Source: Cellulophaga fucicola
GTDB taxonomy: Bacteria; Bacteroidota; Bacteroidia; Flavobacteriales; Flavobacteriaceae
Length of the DNA stretch: 64,000 nucleotides
Assembly (NCBI RefSeq): GCF_900119145.1
Contig: NZ_FPIY01000007.1
Span: 1-64,000 of the forward strand
Reading direction: 5' to 3'
This document shows positions 55,254-64,000 of the stretch, one piece after another. The notes under the pieces are model-generated. The model worked only from the letters and a program-made list of their open reading frames with translations, was not told where the DNA came from and searched no databases. The translations under genes and the position numbers were made by a program. How positions within the stretch are numbered: position 1 is the stretch's first letter; every line of letters starts with the position of its first letter.

Positions 55254-55945
55254 TGAAACCCTACTACTACCTACTTATAGATCTTGCATGCATAAGCGTT
55301 CCGTTTATTGCTAGCTTTTACAAAAAACATTCTTTTTACAAAAAATGGGGTTCTTTTTTTAAAGCTACTATACCCGTAGCCTTATTTTTTATAATTTGGG
55401 ATTATTGGTTTACTGCAACTGGAGTTTGGGGATTTAACAAAGATTACCTTAGCGGACTTTTTATTGGCGAGCTACCTATAGAAGAGATTCTATTTTTTAT
55501 AGCAATACCGTATGCTTGCGTATTTACGTATTTTGCTCTTTTATATTTAGTAAAAAACAACCCATTACAAAAAATTGAAAAATACATTACATTTATACTA
55601 ACTGTTGTATTTATACTTGTAGCTATACTCTTTTACAACAAACTATACACATTTACCACTGCTGTTTTAGGCACAGTTTTTCTTTCTTACTTAAGTTATA
55701 AAAAAATAAATTTAAGCTACCATTACCTAACTTATCTATTGATAATTCCATTTTTTCTAGCTAGTAATGGCATCCTTACTGGTAGTTTTTTAGAATCTCC
55801 TATTGTATGGTATAACAACACAGAAAACATAGGTTTTAGAATAGGTACTATACCTATTGAAGATTCCTTTTACGGCTTAATACTTATTTTTATGAATATT
55901 GAATTGTTTCGTTATTTTAATAAGAAGAAACAATTAAGCAATTAG
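55253..55945 (+). CDS. crtY: Lycopene beta-cyclase, fused CrtYc/CrtYd type
   Basis: The 230-residue membrane protein has six to seven hydrophobic segments and two copies of the lycopene cyclase motif: ELPIEEILFF (73-82) in the first half and TIPIEDSFYG (about 199-208) in the second. This is the fused version of the heterodimeric CrtYc-CrtYd cyclase and would form beta-carotene from lycopene. Its stop overlaps the opposing photolyase stop by 4 nt. Confidence 0.9.
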   Translation: MKPYYYLLIDLACISVPFIASFYKKHSFYKKWGSFFKATIPVALFFIIWDYWFTATGVWGFNKDYLSGLFIGELPIEEILFFIAIPYACVFTYFALLYLVKNNPLQKIEKYITFILTVVFILVAILFYNKLYTFTTAVLGTVFLSYLSYKKINLSYHYLTYLLIIPFFLASNGILTGSFLESPIVWYNNTENIGFRIGTIPIEDSFYGLILIFMNIELFRYFNKKKQLSN

Positions 55946-57231
55946 TTTTCAATTCCTTCTTTATATACTTTTAAAGCTCTTTCTCTGGCTGTCTTATGAT
56001 CTACCATAGGATCTGGGTAGTCAAAACCATCAAATTCTGGAATCCATTTTCTAACGTACTTAAAATCTTTATCAAACTTCTTAAGCTGTGTTATAGGATT
56101 AAAAATTCTAAAATACGGTGCAGCATCACAACCTGTACCTGCAGCCCATTGCCAATTACCATTATTAGAAGCCAACTCGTAGTCTAATAATTTTTTAGCA
56201 AAATAAGCCTCTCCCCACTGCCAATCTATTAGCAAGTGTTTACATAAAAAGCCTGCAGTTATCATACGCACTCTGTTGTGCATATACCCAGTTTGGTTTA
56301 ATTGTCGCATTCCTGCATCTACCATTGGATATCCCGTTGTACCATTACACCATTTCTCAAAATCTTCTTGGTTGTTACGCCACTTAATACCATCGTATTT
56401 AGCTCTAAAGTTTTGAGTAACTACTTTTGGATAATGATATAAAATCTGAGTAAAAAATTCTCTCCACACCAATTCACTTAAAAAAACACTTTCTAAACCA
56501 TTTAACCCGCGTATTAGTTTACGTACACTTACAGTTCCAAAACGCAAATGTGGACCAAGATATGTAGTTATATCATCTGACGGAAAATCTCTCTTATCTG
56601 CATAGATATCTAAATGCTTTAAATTATAGGGCATAACTTCTATATCAGAAGCTGTAAAACCTAAATCTTTTAGCGATAAAAAATCGGACGAAAACTCTAA
56701 TAAGTTTTTAGTAAAATCGCATTTTTGCTCTTCTATTAACTCTGGCTTAAAAAGAGATAACCATTTATTTTTATAAGGCGTATATACTGTATAAGCTCCT
56801 CCATCATTTTTTAAAACATCATTTTCTTCAAATATAACACTGTCCTTAAACGATTTTACGTCTATACTATTCCCTTCTAAAAGAGCTGTAATTTTCTCGT
56901 CTCTTTCCTTGGCGTATGGTTCATAATCTTTATTGTAAAAAACATTTTCTATATCGTACTTATTCATCAATTCTTTCCACGCTTTCTCTGGCGTAGTATG
57001 CATACAAAGTACACCGCTATTAAACTTTTTTAAAGCAGTATTTATATTTGACATAGTCTGATGAATAAATGCTACTCTAGCATCATCCCTATCTAATTCA
57101 TTCAGAATATTTTCATCAAAAATAAAAACAGGAAGCACAGGTTTACCCGAAGAAAGAGCTACAGATAATGCTGTATTATCTTCTAACCTTAAATCTCTTC
57201 TAAACCAAAAAATTGATATTTTTTTACTCAT
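55942..57231 (-). CDS. Class I photolyase/cryptochrome
   Basis: The 429-residue protein has the N-terminal antenna domain (IFWFRRDLRLEDNTALSVAL) and the C-terminal FAD domain with GYPMVDAGMRQLNQTGYMHNR and NNGNWQWAAGTGCDAAPYF, where the conserved Asn-Trp and Trp chain serve CPD repair and electron transfer. A CPD photolyase role is most likely, though a cryptochrome cannot be excluded. It converges tail-to-tail with the carotenoid operon, keeping photoprotection genes together. Confidence 0.9.
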   Translation of the reverse strand: MSKKISIFWFRRDLRLEDNTALSVALSSGKPVLPVFIFDENILNELDRDDARVAFIHQTMSNINTALKKFNSGVLCMHTTPEKAWKELMNKYDIENVFYNKDYEPYAKERDEKITALLEGNSIDVKSFKDSVIFEENDVLKNDGGAYTVYTPYKNKWLSLFKPELIEEQKCDFTKNLLEFSSDFLSLKDLGFTASDIEVMPYNLKHLDIYADKRDFPSDDITTYLGPHLRFGTVSVRKLIRGLNGLESVFLSELVWREFFTQILYHYPKVVTQNFRAKYDGIKWRNNQEDFEKWCNGTTGYPMVDAGMRQLNQTGYMHNRVRMITAGFLCKHLLIDWQWGEAYFAKKLLDYELASNNGNWQWAAGTGCDAAPYFRIFNPITQLKKFDKDFKYVRKWIPEFDGFDYPDPMVDHKTARERALKVYKEGIEN

Positions 57232-57361
57232 AAAAAATGTGTTTTCAATTATATCAAAAATAAGGCCTATTGAGTAAAAATGCTATTCTTAACACACCTA
57301 TTCCGCTTGCATATTCAATAAAATATCAAATTAAAAAGTTTATATATCTATAGCACATACT

Positions 57362-57369
57362 TATATTTG
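57362..57369 (+). promoter_or_regulatory. -7 box of tRNA-Leu
   Basis: TATATTTG matches TAnnTTTG exactly and lies 22 nt before the mature tRNA, a reasonable leader. Confidence 0.55.
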
Positions 57370-57391
57370 TAGCTGGTATAATTTTACCTAT

Positions 57392-57475
57392 GGCCACGTG
57401 GCGGAATTGGTAGACGTGCTACCTTGAGGGGGTAGTGTTCTTATGAACGTGCTGGTTCGACTCCAGTCGTGGTCA
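57392..57475 (+). tRNA. tRNA-Leu (anticodon GAG)
   Basis: An 84-nt cloverleaf: acceptor GGCCACG pairs with CGTGGTC (one G-U pair), D-arm with GGTAG, anticodon stem CTACC/GGTAG with loop TTGAGGG and anticodon GAG, a long variable arm (GTTC/GAAC) typical of class II tRNAs, and a T-arm with GGTTCGACTCC. CCA is not encoded. It would read CUU and CUC codons. Confidence 0.95.
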
Positions 57476-57479
57476 CAAA

Positions 57480-57509
57480 AAAAGCGCTTTAGACAAAGCG
57501 CTTTTTTTT
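57480..57509. terminator. Bidirectional terminator after tRNA-Leu
   Basis: AAAGCGCTTT occurs twice as a stem with loop AGAC, flanked by an A-run and a T-run between convergent tRNA and thioredoxin genes. Confidence 0.88.
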
Positions 57510-57526
57510 ATGAGTAAGATTATTAT

Positions 57527-58087
57527 TTATTCTTTTAACAAGTTTTCTATTAAATCTCTTGTTTTAGCACTATTCCAATCTTTAGATCCCGTTTCATTAA
57601 CTACAATTTTACCCTCTTTATTTAATATGTAGGTTGTAGGTATTACTTTAGAAACCAATTCTTTTGGCGCGTTAGACTTACTATAATACACCTTAAAATT
57701 AAATTCATTTTCCTTTAAATATGTGTTCACTTTAGCTATTTTATCTTCTGCTACTAATACAAACACAACCTTATCTTTATAATCTGCATATAGCTTTTGT
57801 AGACTTGGCATTTCTGCCACACAAGGCGGACACCAAGTAGCCCAAAAATTTACAAGAATTACTTTTCCTTTATACTCTTTTAAGTTGAAATTACTACCAG
57901 ACCCATCTACCAAATTCCAATTATAACTCTGCAAAGCAATTTGCTTTTCTATAGTAACTGAAGAAGCGCTACCAGAAAAAATTCTGTTTACATATACTTT
58001 TACTTTAAAACCCAAAGGGGTAAACAATACAGCCGCAATTAGCATATAGAAAATTAAATTTAATATTTTTTTTCTATTAAATGTCAT
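57527..58087 (-). CDS. TlpA/ResA-like thioredoxin-fold protein
   Basis: The 186-residue protein has one N-terminal membrane anchor (about 9-28) and a periplasmic thioredoxin domain with active site WCPPC (Cys86, Cys89) in VNFWATWCPPCVAEMPSLQ, plus the cis-Pro region VIPTTYIL. Such proteins reduce disulfides, for example in cytochrome c maturation. It follows a degenerate paralogue by 2 nt, in the same minus-strand unit. Confidence 0.88.
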   Translation of the reverse strand: MTFNRKKILNLIFYMLIAAVLFTPLGFKVKVYVNRIFSGSASSVTIEKQIALQSYNWNLVDGSGSNFNLKEYKGKVILVNFWATWCPPCVAEMPSLQKLYADYKDKVVFVLVAEDKIAKVNTYLKENEFNFKVYYSKSNAPKELVSKVIPTTYILNKEGKIVVNETGSKDWNSAKTRDLIENLLKE

Positions 58088-58089
58088 TC

Positions 58090-58644
58090 TTATTCTGCTA
58101 TAAGTTGATCTACAATTTCGTAAACATTATCATTATCCCAGTTAGATATTCCTTTTTCGTATATAACTATATTTCCATTCTTATCTATAATATAACTAGA
58201 AGGCACTTTTTCTGTATTTACAGCGTGTTTAGCATCAATAATTAAATAAGTCACAGGAAAATTAAATTTCTTTAATGCCATGAACTCATCTACAACCTCT
58301 TTTTCTTCATTGGTAATAATGTAAAAATCTACCTTCTCTTTATAATCATTATAAAATTTCTGAATAGATTGTAATTCTGCTTCACAATGAACTTTCCAAG
58401 AAGCCCAGTTATTAATAAAAATAACTTTTCCTTTAGATTTTGAGAAGTTAAATAAAGTATGATTTTCATCCTTTAAAACCCAGTCGTAATCTGTTACTTT
58501 TTGCTGTTCTTCCTTTGCAATTACAGAGGGAGATGTTGCCACCATTTTGTTTAAAAATATTTTACCCATATGCCCAAGAGGCGTCCAAAAAAATGCTGCT
58601 ATTACAAGCATTAATAAAAGGGTCAAAATTGTTTTCTTTTTCAT
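58090..58644 (-). CDS. Thioredoxin-fold protein with incomplete active site
   Basis: The start at 58644 gives a membrane-anchor N-terminus (MKKKTILTLLLMLVIAAFF); a longer frame to 58686 would place 14 polar residues before it. It is a paralogue of the adjacent TlpA-like gene (both have TPLG after the helix and a WxLxD segment), but the active site reads WKVHC instead of WCPPC: the first, nucleophilic Cys is replaced by Lys84, leaving only Cys87. It therefore cannot cycle a CxxC disulfide. It may bind partners or act as a monothiol protein. Confidence 0.83.
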   Translation of the reverse strand: MKKKTILTLLLMLVIAAFFWTPLGHMGKIFLNKMVATSPSVIAKEEQQKVTDYDWVLKDENHTLFNFSKSKGKVIFINNWASWKVHCEAELQSIQKFYNDYKEKVDFYIITNEEKEVVDEFMALKKFNFPVTYLIIDAKHAVNTEKVPSSYIIDKNGNIVIYEKGISNWDNDNVYEIVDQLIAE

Positions 58645-58695
58645 TTTTAATATATAATTAGCCCTAAAGTAGTAAGATAAATTCATATAAAAAGA

Positions 58696-58725
58696 AAAAC
58701 TCCCGAATTACTTCGGGAGTTTTTT
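58696..58725. terminator. Terminator after aconitase gene
   Basis: The stem ACTCCCGAA/TTCGGGAGT with a 4-nt loop is flanked by A- and T-runs, 20 nt after the aconitase stop on the minus strand. Confidence 0.9.
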
Positions 58726-58744
58726 TATCAGAAAGAAAATTGAC

Positions 58745-61012
58745 TTATGCTACGTTTTCTTTTTTAATAACATTTAAGGCAGAACCTTCTCTATACCACT
58801 CTATTTGAGGTTGGTTATATGTATGGTTTAGCTTAATTACATCTTTACTACCATCTGCATGAACTAACTCTAAAGTTAATTGTTTTTCTGGTGCAAAATC
58901 TGCAATATCTATAAAGTTAAATGTATCGTCTTCTTGCACAAGATCGTAATCTGCTTCGTTAGCAAACGTTAATCCTAACATACCTTGTTTTTTAAGGTTT
59001 GTTTCATGAATACGAGCAAAAGATTTTACTATTACTGCCGCAACACCTAAATGTCTTGGCTCCATAGCTGCATGTTCACGAGAAGAACCTTCTCCATAGT
59101 TATGATCACCAACAACAATAGATCTTATACCTGCAGCTTTGTATGCACGTGCAGTATCTGGTACACCAGCAAATTCACCCGTTAATTGATTTTTAACAAA
59201 GTTGGTCTTTTTACCAAAAGCGTTAACTGCACCAATTAAACAGTTGTTAGAAATATTATCTAAATGACCACGGAAACGTAACCAAGGACCAGCCATAGAA
59301 ATGTGGTCTGTTGTACATTTGCCAAAAGCCTTAATTAATAATTTAGCTCCCATTAAACTTTCGTCTTTTATTGGAGTAAATGGCTCTAACAGTTGTAATC
59401 TTTCAGAATCTAAAGCAACCTTTACCTCTACACCAGAACCGTCTTCGTCTGGAGCTAAGAAACCTGCATCTTCAACAGCAAAACCTTGTGGAGGCAACTC
59501 TATACCTAATGGCATATCTAATTTAACTTCTTCACCATCTTCGTTAATTAACGTATCGTTCATTGGATCAAAATCTAAACGACCAGATATTGCTATTGCA
59601 GCAACCATCTCTGGTGAACCAACAAATGCGTGAGTATTAGGGTTACCATCTGCTCTTTTAGAGAAGTTACGGTTAAACGAGTGTACAATTGTGTTTTTCT
59701 CATCACCTTTTGCATCACTTCTATCCCATTGACCTATACAAGGACCACAGGCATTTGTAAATATTGTAGCTCCAAGGTTTTCAAAAATCTCTAAAATACC
59801 GTCTCTCTCTGCAGTAAAACGAATTTGTTCTGAACCTGGATTGATACCAAAATCTGATTTTGGTTTAATTTTTTTATCAACAGCTTGTTTAGCTATAGAC
59901 GCAGCTCTAGTTAAATCTTCGTAAGATGAGTTGGTACAAGATCCAATTAATCCCCAATCTACTTTTAATGGCCAGTCATTAGCTTTAGCTTTTTCTCCTA
60001 ATTGACCTACTGGTGTAGCTAAATCTGGAGTAAAAGGCCCGTTTAAATGAGGTCTTAATTCATCTAAATTAATTTCTATAACTTCATCAAAATATTGTTC
60101 TGGATTAGCATACACCTCTGCATCTGCAGTTAAGTGTTCTTTTACTTGGTTAGCAGCATCTGCAACATCATTACGATCTGTAGCACGTAAATAACGCTCC
60201 ATAGACTCATCATAACCAAATGTAGACGTAGTAGCACCTACTTCTGCACCCATATTACAAATAGTACCTTTACCAGTACAAGAAAGGTTTTTAGCACCTT
60301 CTCCAAAATATTCTACAATTGCACCTGTACCACCTTTTACAGTTAAGATACCAGCAACTTTTAAAATAACATCCTTAGCAGAAGTCCACCCAGAAATATT
60401 ACCTGTTAATTTAACACCTATTAGTTTAGGGAATTTAAGCTCCCAAGCCATACCTGCCATAACATCTACAGCATCTGCACCACCAACACCAATAGCAACC
60501 ATACCTAAACCACCAGCGTTAACTGTATGAGAATCGGTACCAATCATCATTCCACCTGGGAATGCATAATTTTCTAAAACTACTTGGTGAATAATACCTG
60601 CTCCTGGTTTCCAGAAACCAATACCATATTTATTAGAAACAGACTCTAAAAAGTTAAATACCTCTGCACTTGTAGAATTAGCTACTTTTAAATCTGGAGT
60701 TGCTCCGTTTTTTGCTTGAATTAAGTGATCACAGTGAACTGTTGTTGGAACGGCAACTTTAGGCTTACCAGCTTGCATAAACTGTAATAATGCCATTTGT
60801 GCTGTTGCATCTTGACAAGCAATACGATCTGGAGCAAAATCTACATAATCCTTACCTCTTTTAAATTCGGTATTAGGATTACCATCCCATAAGTGAGAAT
60901 ATAATATTTTTTCTGAAAGTGTAAGTGGCTTTCCTACTATTTCACGAGCTTTATCTACTCGTTCAGCCATACGGGCATAAACCCCCTTTATCATATCAAT
61001 GTCAAATGCCAT
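58745..61012 (-). CDS. acn: Aconitate hydratase
   Basis: The start at 61012 is preferred because AAAAGGA lies just upstream and it begins [15 protein letters not shown] like family members; the longer frame to 61051 adds 13 unlikely residues. The roughly 755-residue protein is close to mitochondrial-type aconitases. The 4Fe-4S cysteines are visible in [12 protein letters not shown] and ACGPCIGQW, and the swivel-domain signature [19 protein letters not shown] is intact. It isomerises citrate to isocitrate in the TCA cycle. It is a housekeeping gene with its own terminator. Confidence 0.95.
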   Translation of the reverse strand: MAFDIDMIKGVYARMAERVDKAREIVGKPLTLSEKILYSHLWDGNPNTEFKRGKDYVDFAPDRIACQDATAQMALLQFMQAGKPKVAVPTTVHCDHLIQAKNGATPDLKVANSTSAEVFNFLESVSNKYGIGFWKPGAGIIHQVVLENYAFPGGMMIGTDSHTVNAGGLGMVAIGVGGADAVDVMAGMAWELKFPKLIGVKLTGNISGWTSAKDVILKVAGILTVKGGTGAIVEYFGEGAKNLSCTGKGTICNMGAEVGATTSTFGYDESMERYLRATDRNDVADAANQVKEHLTADAEVYANPEQYFDEVIEINLDELRPHLNGPFTPDLATPVGQLGEKAKANDWPLKVDWGLIGSCTNSSYEDLTRAASIAKQAVDKKIKPKSDFGINPGSEQIRFTAERDGILEIFENLGATIFTNACGPCIGQWDRSDAKGDEKNTIVHSFNRNFSKRADGNPNTHAFVGSPEMVAAIAISGRLDFDPMNDTLINEDGEEVKLDMPLGIELPPQGFAVEDAGFLAPDEDGSGVEVKVALDSERLQLLEPFTPIKDESLMGAKLLIKAFGKCTTDHISMAGPWLRFRGHLDNISNNCLIGAVNAFGKKTNFVKNQLTGEFAGVPDTARAYKAAGIRSIVVGDHNYGEGSSREHAAMEPRHLGVAAVIVKSFARIHETNLKKQGMLGLTFANEADYDLVQEDDTFNFIDIADFAPEKQLTLELVHADGSKDVIKLNHTYNQPQIEWYREGSALNVIKKENVA

Positions 61013-61208
61013 TCCTTTTAGTTTTGAGTTTAATTTATTGCAATTCCACAAAATTAATAAAATCTAAAGGGTAAACGAAAGAATTAAGTAACGATTACTG
61101 TTATTTTGATAAAAAAACAAAAAAAAGCATATCTAAAAATGAATACCTCATTTTTTACTTAAATTTTTATCAAATTGATCACGAAAACGTTTGAAATTTA
61201 TTTTCGTA

Positions 61209-62162
61209 CTAAAGTAATTTACTTATAATTTGCTCTTCAGATATACCTTCTGCTTCTGCTTTGTAGTTTTTTATTATTCTGTGTCTTAATATACCAATAG
61301 CTACTGCTTGCACATCTTCTATATCTGGTGAAAATTTACCACGTATAGCTGCATTTGCTTTAGCTGCCAAAATTAAGTTTTGTGAAGCTCTTGGACCTGC
61401 ACCCCAATCTATATATTGCTTTACATAGTCTTGTGCAGTATCTAAATTTGGTCTTGTACTATTCACCAACTTTACAGCGTACTCTACAACATTATCTGGA
61501 ACAGGTATTCTGCGTACTAAATGTTGTACCGCTACAATTTCTTCTGCACTAAATAGTGCATTAATAGTTGCTTTATTGTCTGATGTTGTACGTTTTACAA
61601 CCTCTATTTCTTCTGCTATAGATGGGTACTGCAATTCTATTGCAAACATAAACCTATCTAATTGAGCTTCTGGCAATGGATATGTACCTTCTTGTTCTAT
61701 TGGGTTTTGAGTAGCCAATACAAAATAAGGTAATTCTAATTTATAGTTATGCCCCGCTATAGTTACAGACCTCTCTTGCATTGCTTCTAATAATGCTGCT
61801 TGCGTTTTTGGTGGAGTTCTGTTTATTTCATCTGCTAAAATAATATTAGAAAATATGGGCCCTTTTATAAACTTAAAATTTCTATTCTGATCTAATATTT
61901 CGCTACCTAAAATATCACTAGGCATTAAATCTGGCGTAAACTGTATTCTTTTAAAATCTAACCCTAGTGTTTGTGCAATTGTATTAACCATTAGGGTTTT
62001 TGCCAATCCCGGAACTCCTATTAATAAGGAGTGACCACCTGTGTAGATCGATAATAATATCTGATCTATTACCACATCTTGACCAACAATTACTTTAGCT
62101 ATTTCTTGCTTTAACGCTTGGTGTTTGCTTACTAGATTTTTAATAGCAGTTACGTCTGACAT
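61209..62162 (-). CDS. MoxR family AAA+ ATPase
   Basis: This 317-residue AAA+ ATPase has Walker A GVPGLAKT (49-56), Walker B IILADEINR (107-115), and the sensor and lid region with QNPIEQEGTYPLPEAQLDRF that is diagnostic of MoxR. MoxR proteins usually act as chaperones with VWA-domain partners, absent here. The gene is 9 nt after the SurA-like gene on the same strand, an order I know from other Flavobacteriia. Confidence 0.93.
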   Translation of the reverse strand: MSDVTAIKNLVSKHQALKQEIAKVIVGQDVVIDQILLSIYTGGHSLLIGVPGLAKTLMVNTIAQTLGLDFKRIQFTPDLMPSDILGSEILDQNRNFKFIKGPIFSNIILADEINRTPPKTQAALLEAMQERSVTIAGHNYKLELPYFVLATQNPIEQEGTYPLPEAQLDRFMFAIELQYPSIAEEIEVVKRTTSDNKATINALFSAEEIVAVQHLVRRIPVPDNVVEYAVKLVNSTRPNLDTAQDYVKQYIDWGAGPRASQNLILAAKANAAIRGKFSPDIEDVQAVAIGILRHRIIKNYKAEAEGISEEQIISKLL

Positions 62163-62171
62163 ATAGTTCTA

Positions 62172-63605
62172 CTATTTTTTAAACCAGTTGTTAGAAAACT
62201 CACAATCTTCATTACCCTTGTTTATACTTACATAAGTATCTTCAATATGCTTTTTCATCCATTTTTGAATAGCATCTATACGTTTTTGAGTTAGTGCTAA
62301 TTCTTTAATTTTTACATAGTCTTGTGCAAAATCTGCCACGTGCTCATCATACCTATTGGTAATCTTCATTATTTTGTACTTCTTACCTCCGCCTCTTTCT
62401 TCAGCCTCTAAAATAGGCATAGAAATTTCGTCGTCTTTAATATTTCTTACTTGGTTATACAACTCTGGCTGCATTTTAGTAAGCTCAAATTTAGAGCTAA
62501 AATCTTGTGGGTTTCTTAATTGCCCTCCTTCAAATTTTGTTTCTTTCTGATCAGAAAAATTAAGTGCTGCTTCTGCGAACGTAAATTCCCCGTCTATAAT
62601 TTTTTGTCTTATTTCTTCTAACTCTTTTCTTGCTTCTTCTAATCTTTCATCAGAAACTTTAGGCGACATAAGAATGTGTCTAACGTCTCTTTCCTGACCT
62701 TTAATTTTTTCTAAGTAAATAATATGATAACCAAACTGAGTTTCAAAAGGCTCAGAAACTTCACCCTCTTTTAAACTAAAAGTAACATCTTTAAATTCTT
62801 TTACATATCCAGATTCTTTAGATATACCTGGATAAAAACCACCATTAGACCTAGATCCTTCATCTTCAGAAGAAATAATAGCTTTAATTCTAAAGCTAGA
62901 ACCGCCTTCTAAAACATCTTCTCTAATTTTATTTAACTTATCTATTACTTTTTGCTTTTCTTCTTCACTAGCTTCTGGTTGTTTTACAATTTGCGCAATC
63001 TCTAACTGTGCTCCAAAAACGGGTCTTTCGTCTTTTGGTATTTCTTTATAAAACTGTCTTACCTCTTCTGGTGTTATTTCTAATTCCGAAATAATGCTTT
63101 GTTGCATTTTTTCAGATAACATTTTTAGCTTATTAATTTTAAAAAGATCTTCTCTTAAAGATTCCTGAGAATCTTTCTTATAAAACTTAAGCAGTTTATC
63201 CATAGATCCTATTTGCGCCACTAGCCCCTGTATTTGTCTTTCACTAGCAGAGTTTACCTCATCATCAGAAACCAACAAACTATCTTGTACTGCTTGGTGT
63301 GCATACAAACGATCTTCCATTAGTTTGCCTAACAAACCACATCTAGAAACTTCTTCTTCAGAAACACCTTGACTACGTAAGTCTATAAGTGTCTTTTCTA
63401 TATCAGAATCTAATATTACATAATCACCAACTACAGCAGAAACACCATCTAACTTTATTCTTTTAAAATTAGATTTTATAGTGTCTTGTACAACCTGCAC
63501 AACCTCTTCTTGCTCTAATTCTTCATCTTGCATAGCATTAACTGTACACGGCACAACCAATAACAATGCTAATAAAAACAGTATTGTATTACTCTTGTTT
63601 TTCAT
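62172..63605 (-). CDS. SurA/PpiC-type periplasmic peptidyl-prolyl isomerase
   Basis: The start at 63605 gives a Sec signal (MKNKSNTILFLLALLLVVP, cleavage after VNA); the longest frame would add 11 residues before it. The 477-residue protein has a SurA-like N-terminal chaperone region (SAVVGDYVILDSDIEKTL) and two parvulin domains (about 180-285, with FGYHIIYLEKIKG, and from about 290, RDVRHILMSPKVSDERLEEA). It would fold outer-membrane proteins such as SusC. It overlaps the upstream gene by 17 nt, suggesting translational coupling. Confidence 0.92.
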   Translation of the reverse strand: MKNKSNTILFLLALLLVVPCTVNAMQDEELEQEEVVQVVQDTIKSNFKRIKLDGVSAVVGDYVILDSDIEKTLIDLRSQGVSEEEVSRCGLLGKLMEDRLYAHQAVQDSLLVSDDEVNSASERQIQGLVAQIGSMDKLLKFYKKDSQESLREDLFKINKLKMLSEKMQQSIISELEITPEEVRQFYKEIPKDERPVFGAQLEIAQIVKQPEASEEEKQKVIDKLNKIREDVLEGGSSFRIKAIISSEDEGSRSNGGFYPGISKESGYVKEFKDVTFSLKEGEVSEPFETQFGYHIIYLEKIKGQERDVRHILMSPKVSDERLEEARKELEEIRQKIIDGEFTFAEAALNFSDQKETKFEGGQLRNPQDFSSKFELTKMQPELYNQVRNIKDDEISMPILEAEERGGGKKYKIMKITNRYDEHVADFAQDYVKIKELALTQKRIDAIQKWMKKHIEDTYVSINKGNEDCEFSNNWFKK

Positions 63606-64000
63606 ATATCTCAAATTCCTTATTTTTAATAGCTTCATCTATAATATCTACTTCTAATTTTCTTAAATATTCTAACCTTCTACGGTTTAGCAAAACGCGT
63701 TTAATAGTTGGCGTAATGTATTGTAAAGGAGCAGCTTCGTTTTTATCTAACATATCTACTACCTTGGTCAAATATACCCCTAATGAATCTTGCATTTCAA
63801 AAAATTGTGATTTTTTTAAGTACAACTGTTCATTTTCACTTGTTAGCGGCGGTATCTCATTTATTAGTCTTGACGCCTCTACCCAAATAGAATCGTTAAA
63901 GTTTACTTTTCTAAATTGTACGTTTATAGAGTCTAAATATATACGGTCTTTTTCAGAAAAACCCTTTAACTTATCTATTACTGCCGCCTTATTTAAAAAC
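63589..64000 (-). CDS. 3' part of an envelope protein, probably a PPIase-related lipoprotein (N-terminus beyond right edge)
   Basis: The frame is open from 64000 to a stop at 63589, about 136 residues, with no start codon needed inside the window. The visible part is charged and helical, with KLKGFSEKDRIYLDSINVQF, KKSQFFEMQDSLGVYLTKVV and LNRRRLEYLRKLEVDIIDEA. In other Flavobacteriia the gene immediately before the SurA-like isomerase is a smaller PpiC-related protein with a similar helical C-terminus, which fits, but no parvulin core is visible here. The stop overlaps the next start by 17 nt. Confidence 0.6.
   Translation of the reverse strand, partial: FLNKAAVIDKLKGFSEKDRIYLDSINVQFRKVNFNDSIWVEASRLINEIPPLTSENEQLYLKKSQFFEMQDSLGVYLTKVVDMLDKNEAAPLQYITPTIKRVLLNRRRLEYLRKLEVDIIDEAIKNKEFEIYEKQE

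Noticed and set aside
57392-57475. tRNA-Leu as an integration site
   Set aside because: No direct repeat of the tRNA 3' end, integrase or mobile genes are nearby.

Overview
The window looks like marine Flavobacteriaceae (phylum Bacteroidota). It is AT-rich and carries a SusC/SusD pair, many Sec lipoproteins with short A-rich leaders, promoter boxes of the Bacteroidota type TAnnTTTG, and a CrtI-CrtB-CrtZ-CrtY carotenoid operon. About three quarters of it (1-48.7 kb) is a large polysaccharide utilisation region. The rest (48.9-64 kb) is a light-response and carotenoid block followed by housekeeping genes. No species can be named from the sequence alone.

Polysaccharide region. The gene content (two GH117 proteins, two GH16 enzymes of which one is a clear beta-agarase type, two GH2, three GH29, two S1 sulfatases, a GH43-CBM6, a GH28-type helix and a SusCD pair with a surface glycan-binding protein) fits breakdown of a red-algal sulfated galactan of the agar/porphyran class. 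The left unit (1-10,883, minus strand) has GH117, GH2, a GH43/GH117-like propeller, a second GH2, an FAD oxidoreductase and a sodium symporter. A divergent LacI regulator (11,040) faces it across two tandem operators. A BNR/Asp-box propeller (12,277) and a GH28-GH16-GH117 operon (15,113-18,724) diverge from each other. Then come minus-strand units: GH29-GH43-sulfatase, GH29-DUF1080, sulfatase-DUF5060, the lone GH16 agarase, and SusC-SusD-SGBP. The last unit (37,437-46,263) joins a third GH29 to proteins of a type best known from Planctomycetes: DUF1549/DUF1553 with c-type haem motifs, DUF1501, a Tat-exported propeller, and a DUF2231-cytochrome-LRR membrane protein. An AraC regulator and a Tat-exported Gfo/Idh/MocA oxidoreductase close the region.

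Regulation visible in the sequence. Four minus-strand promoters (BNR gene, GH29-GH43-sulfatase, GH29-DUF1080, sulfatase-DUF5060) carry the heptamer CATAYGT exactly 25 nt before a -7-like box. The SusC promoter has the heptamer without a good -7 box at that distance. This suggests one activator for several units, separate from the LacI circuit.

Light block. A MerR/B12 regulator (48,882) has the CarH signatures Wx9EH and ExHxxG. It is divergent from a four-domain fasciclin lipoprotein, and four copies of a TTGTCTAA-like element lie between them. The operon crtI-crtB-hypothetical-crtZ-crtY follows, likely giving zeaxanthin, and overlaps tail-to-tail with a photolyase/cryptochrome gene. tRNA-Leu(GAG), two TlpA-like thioredoxins (one lacking its first catalytic Cys), aconitase, a MoxR ATPase, a SurA-like isomerase and the 3' part of another gene complete the window.
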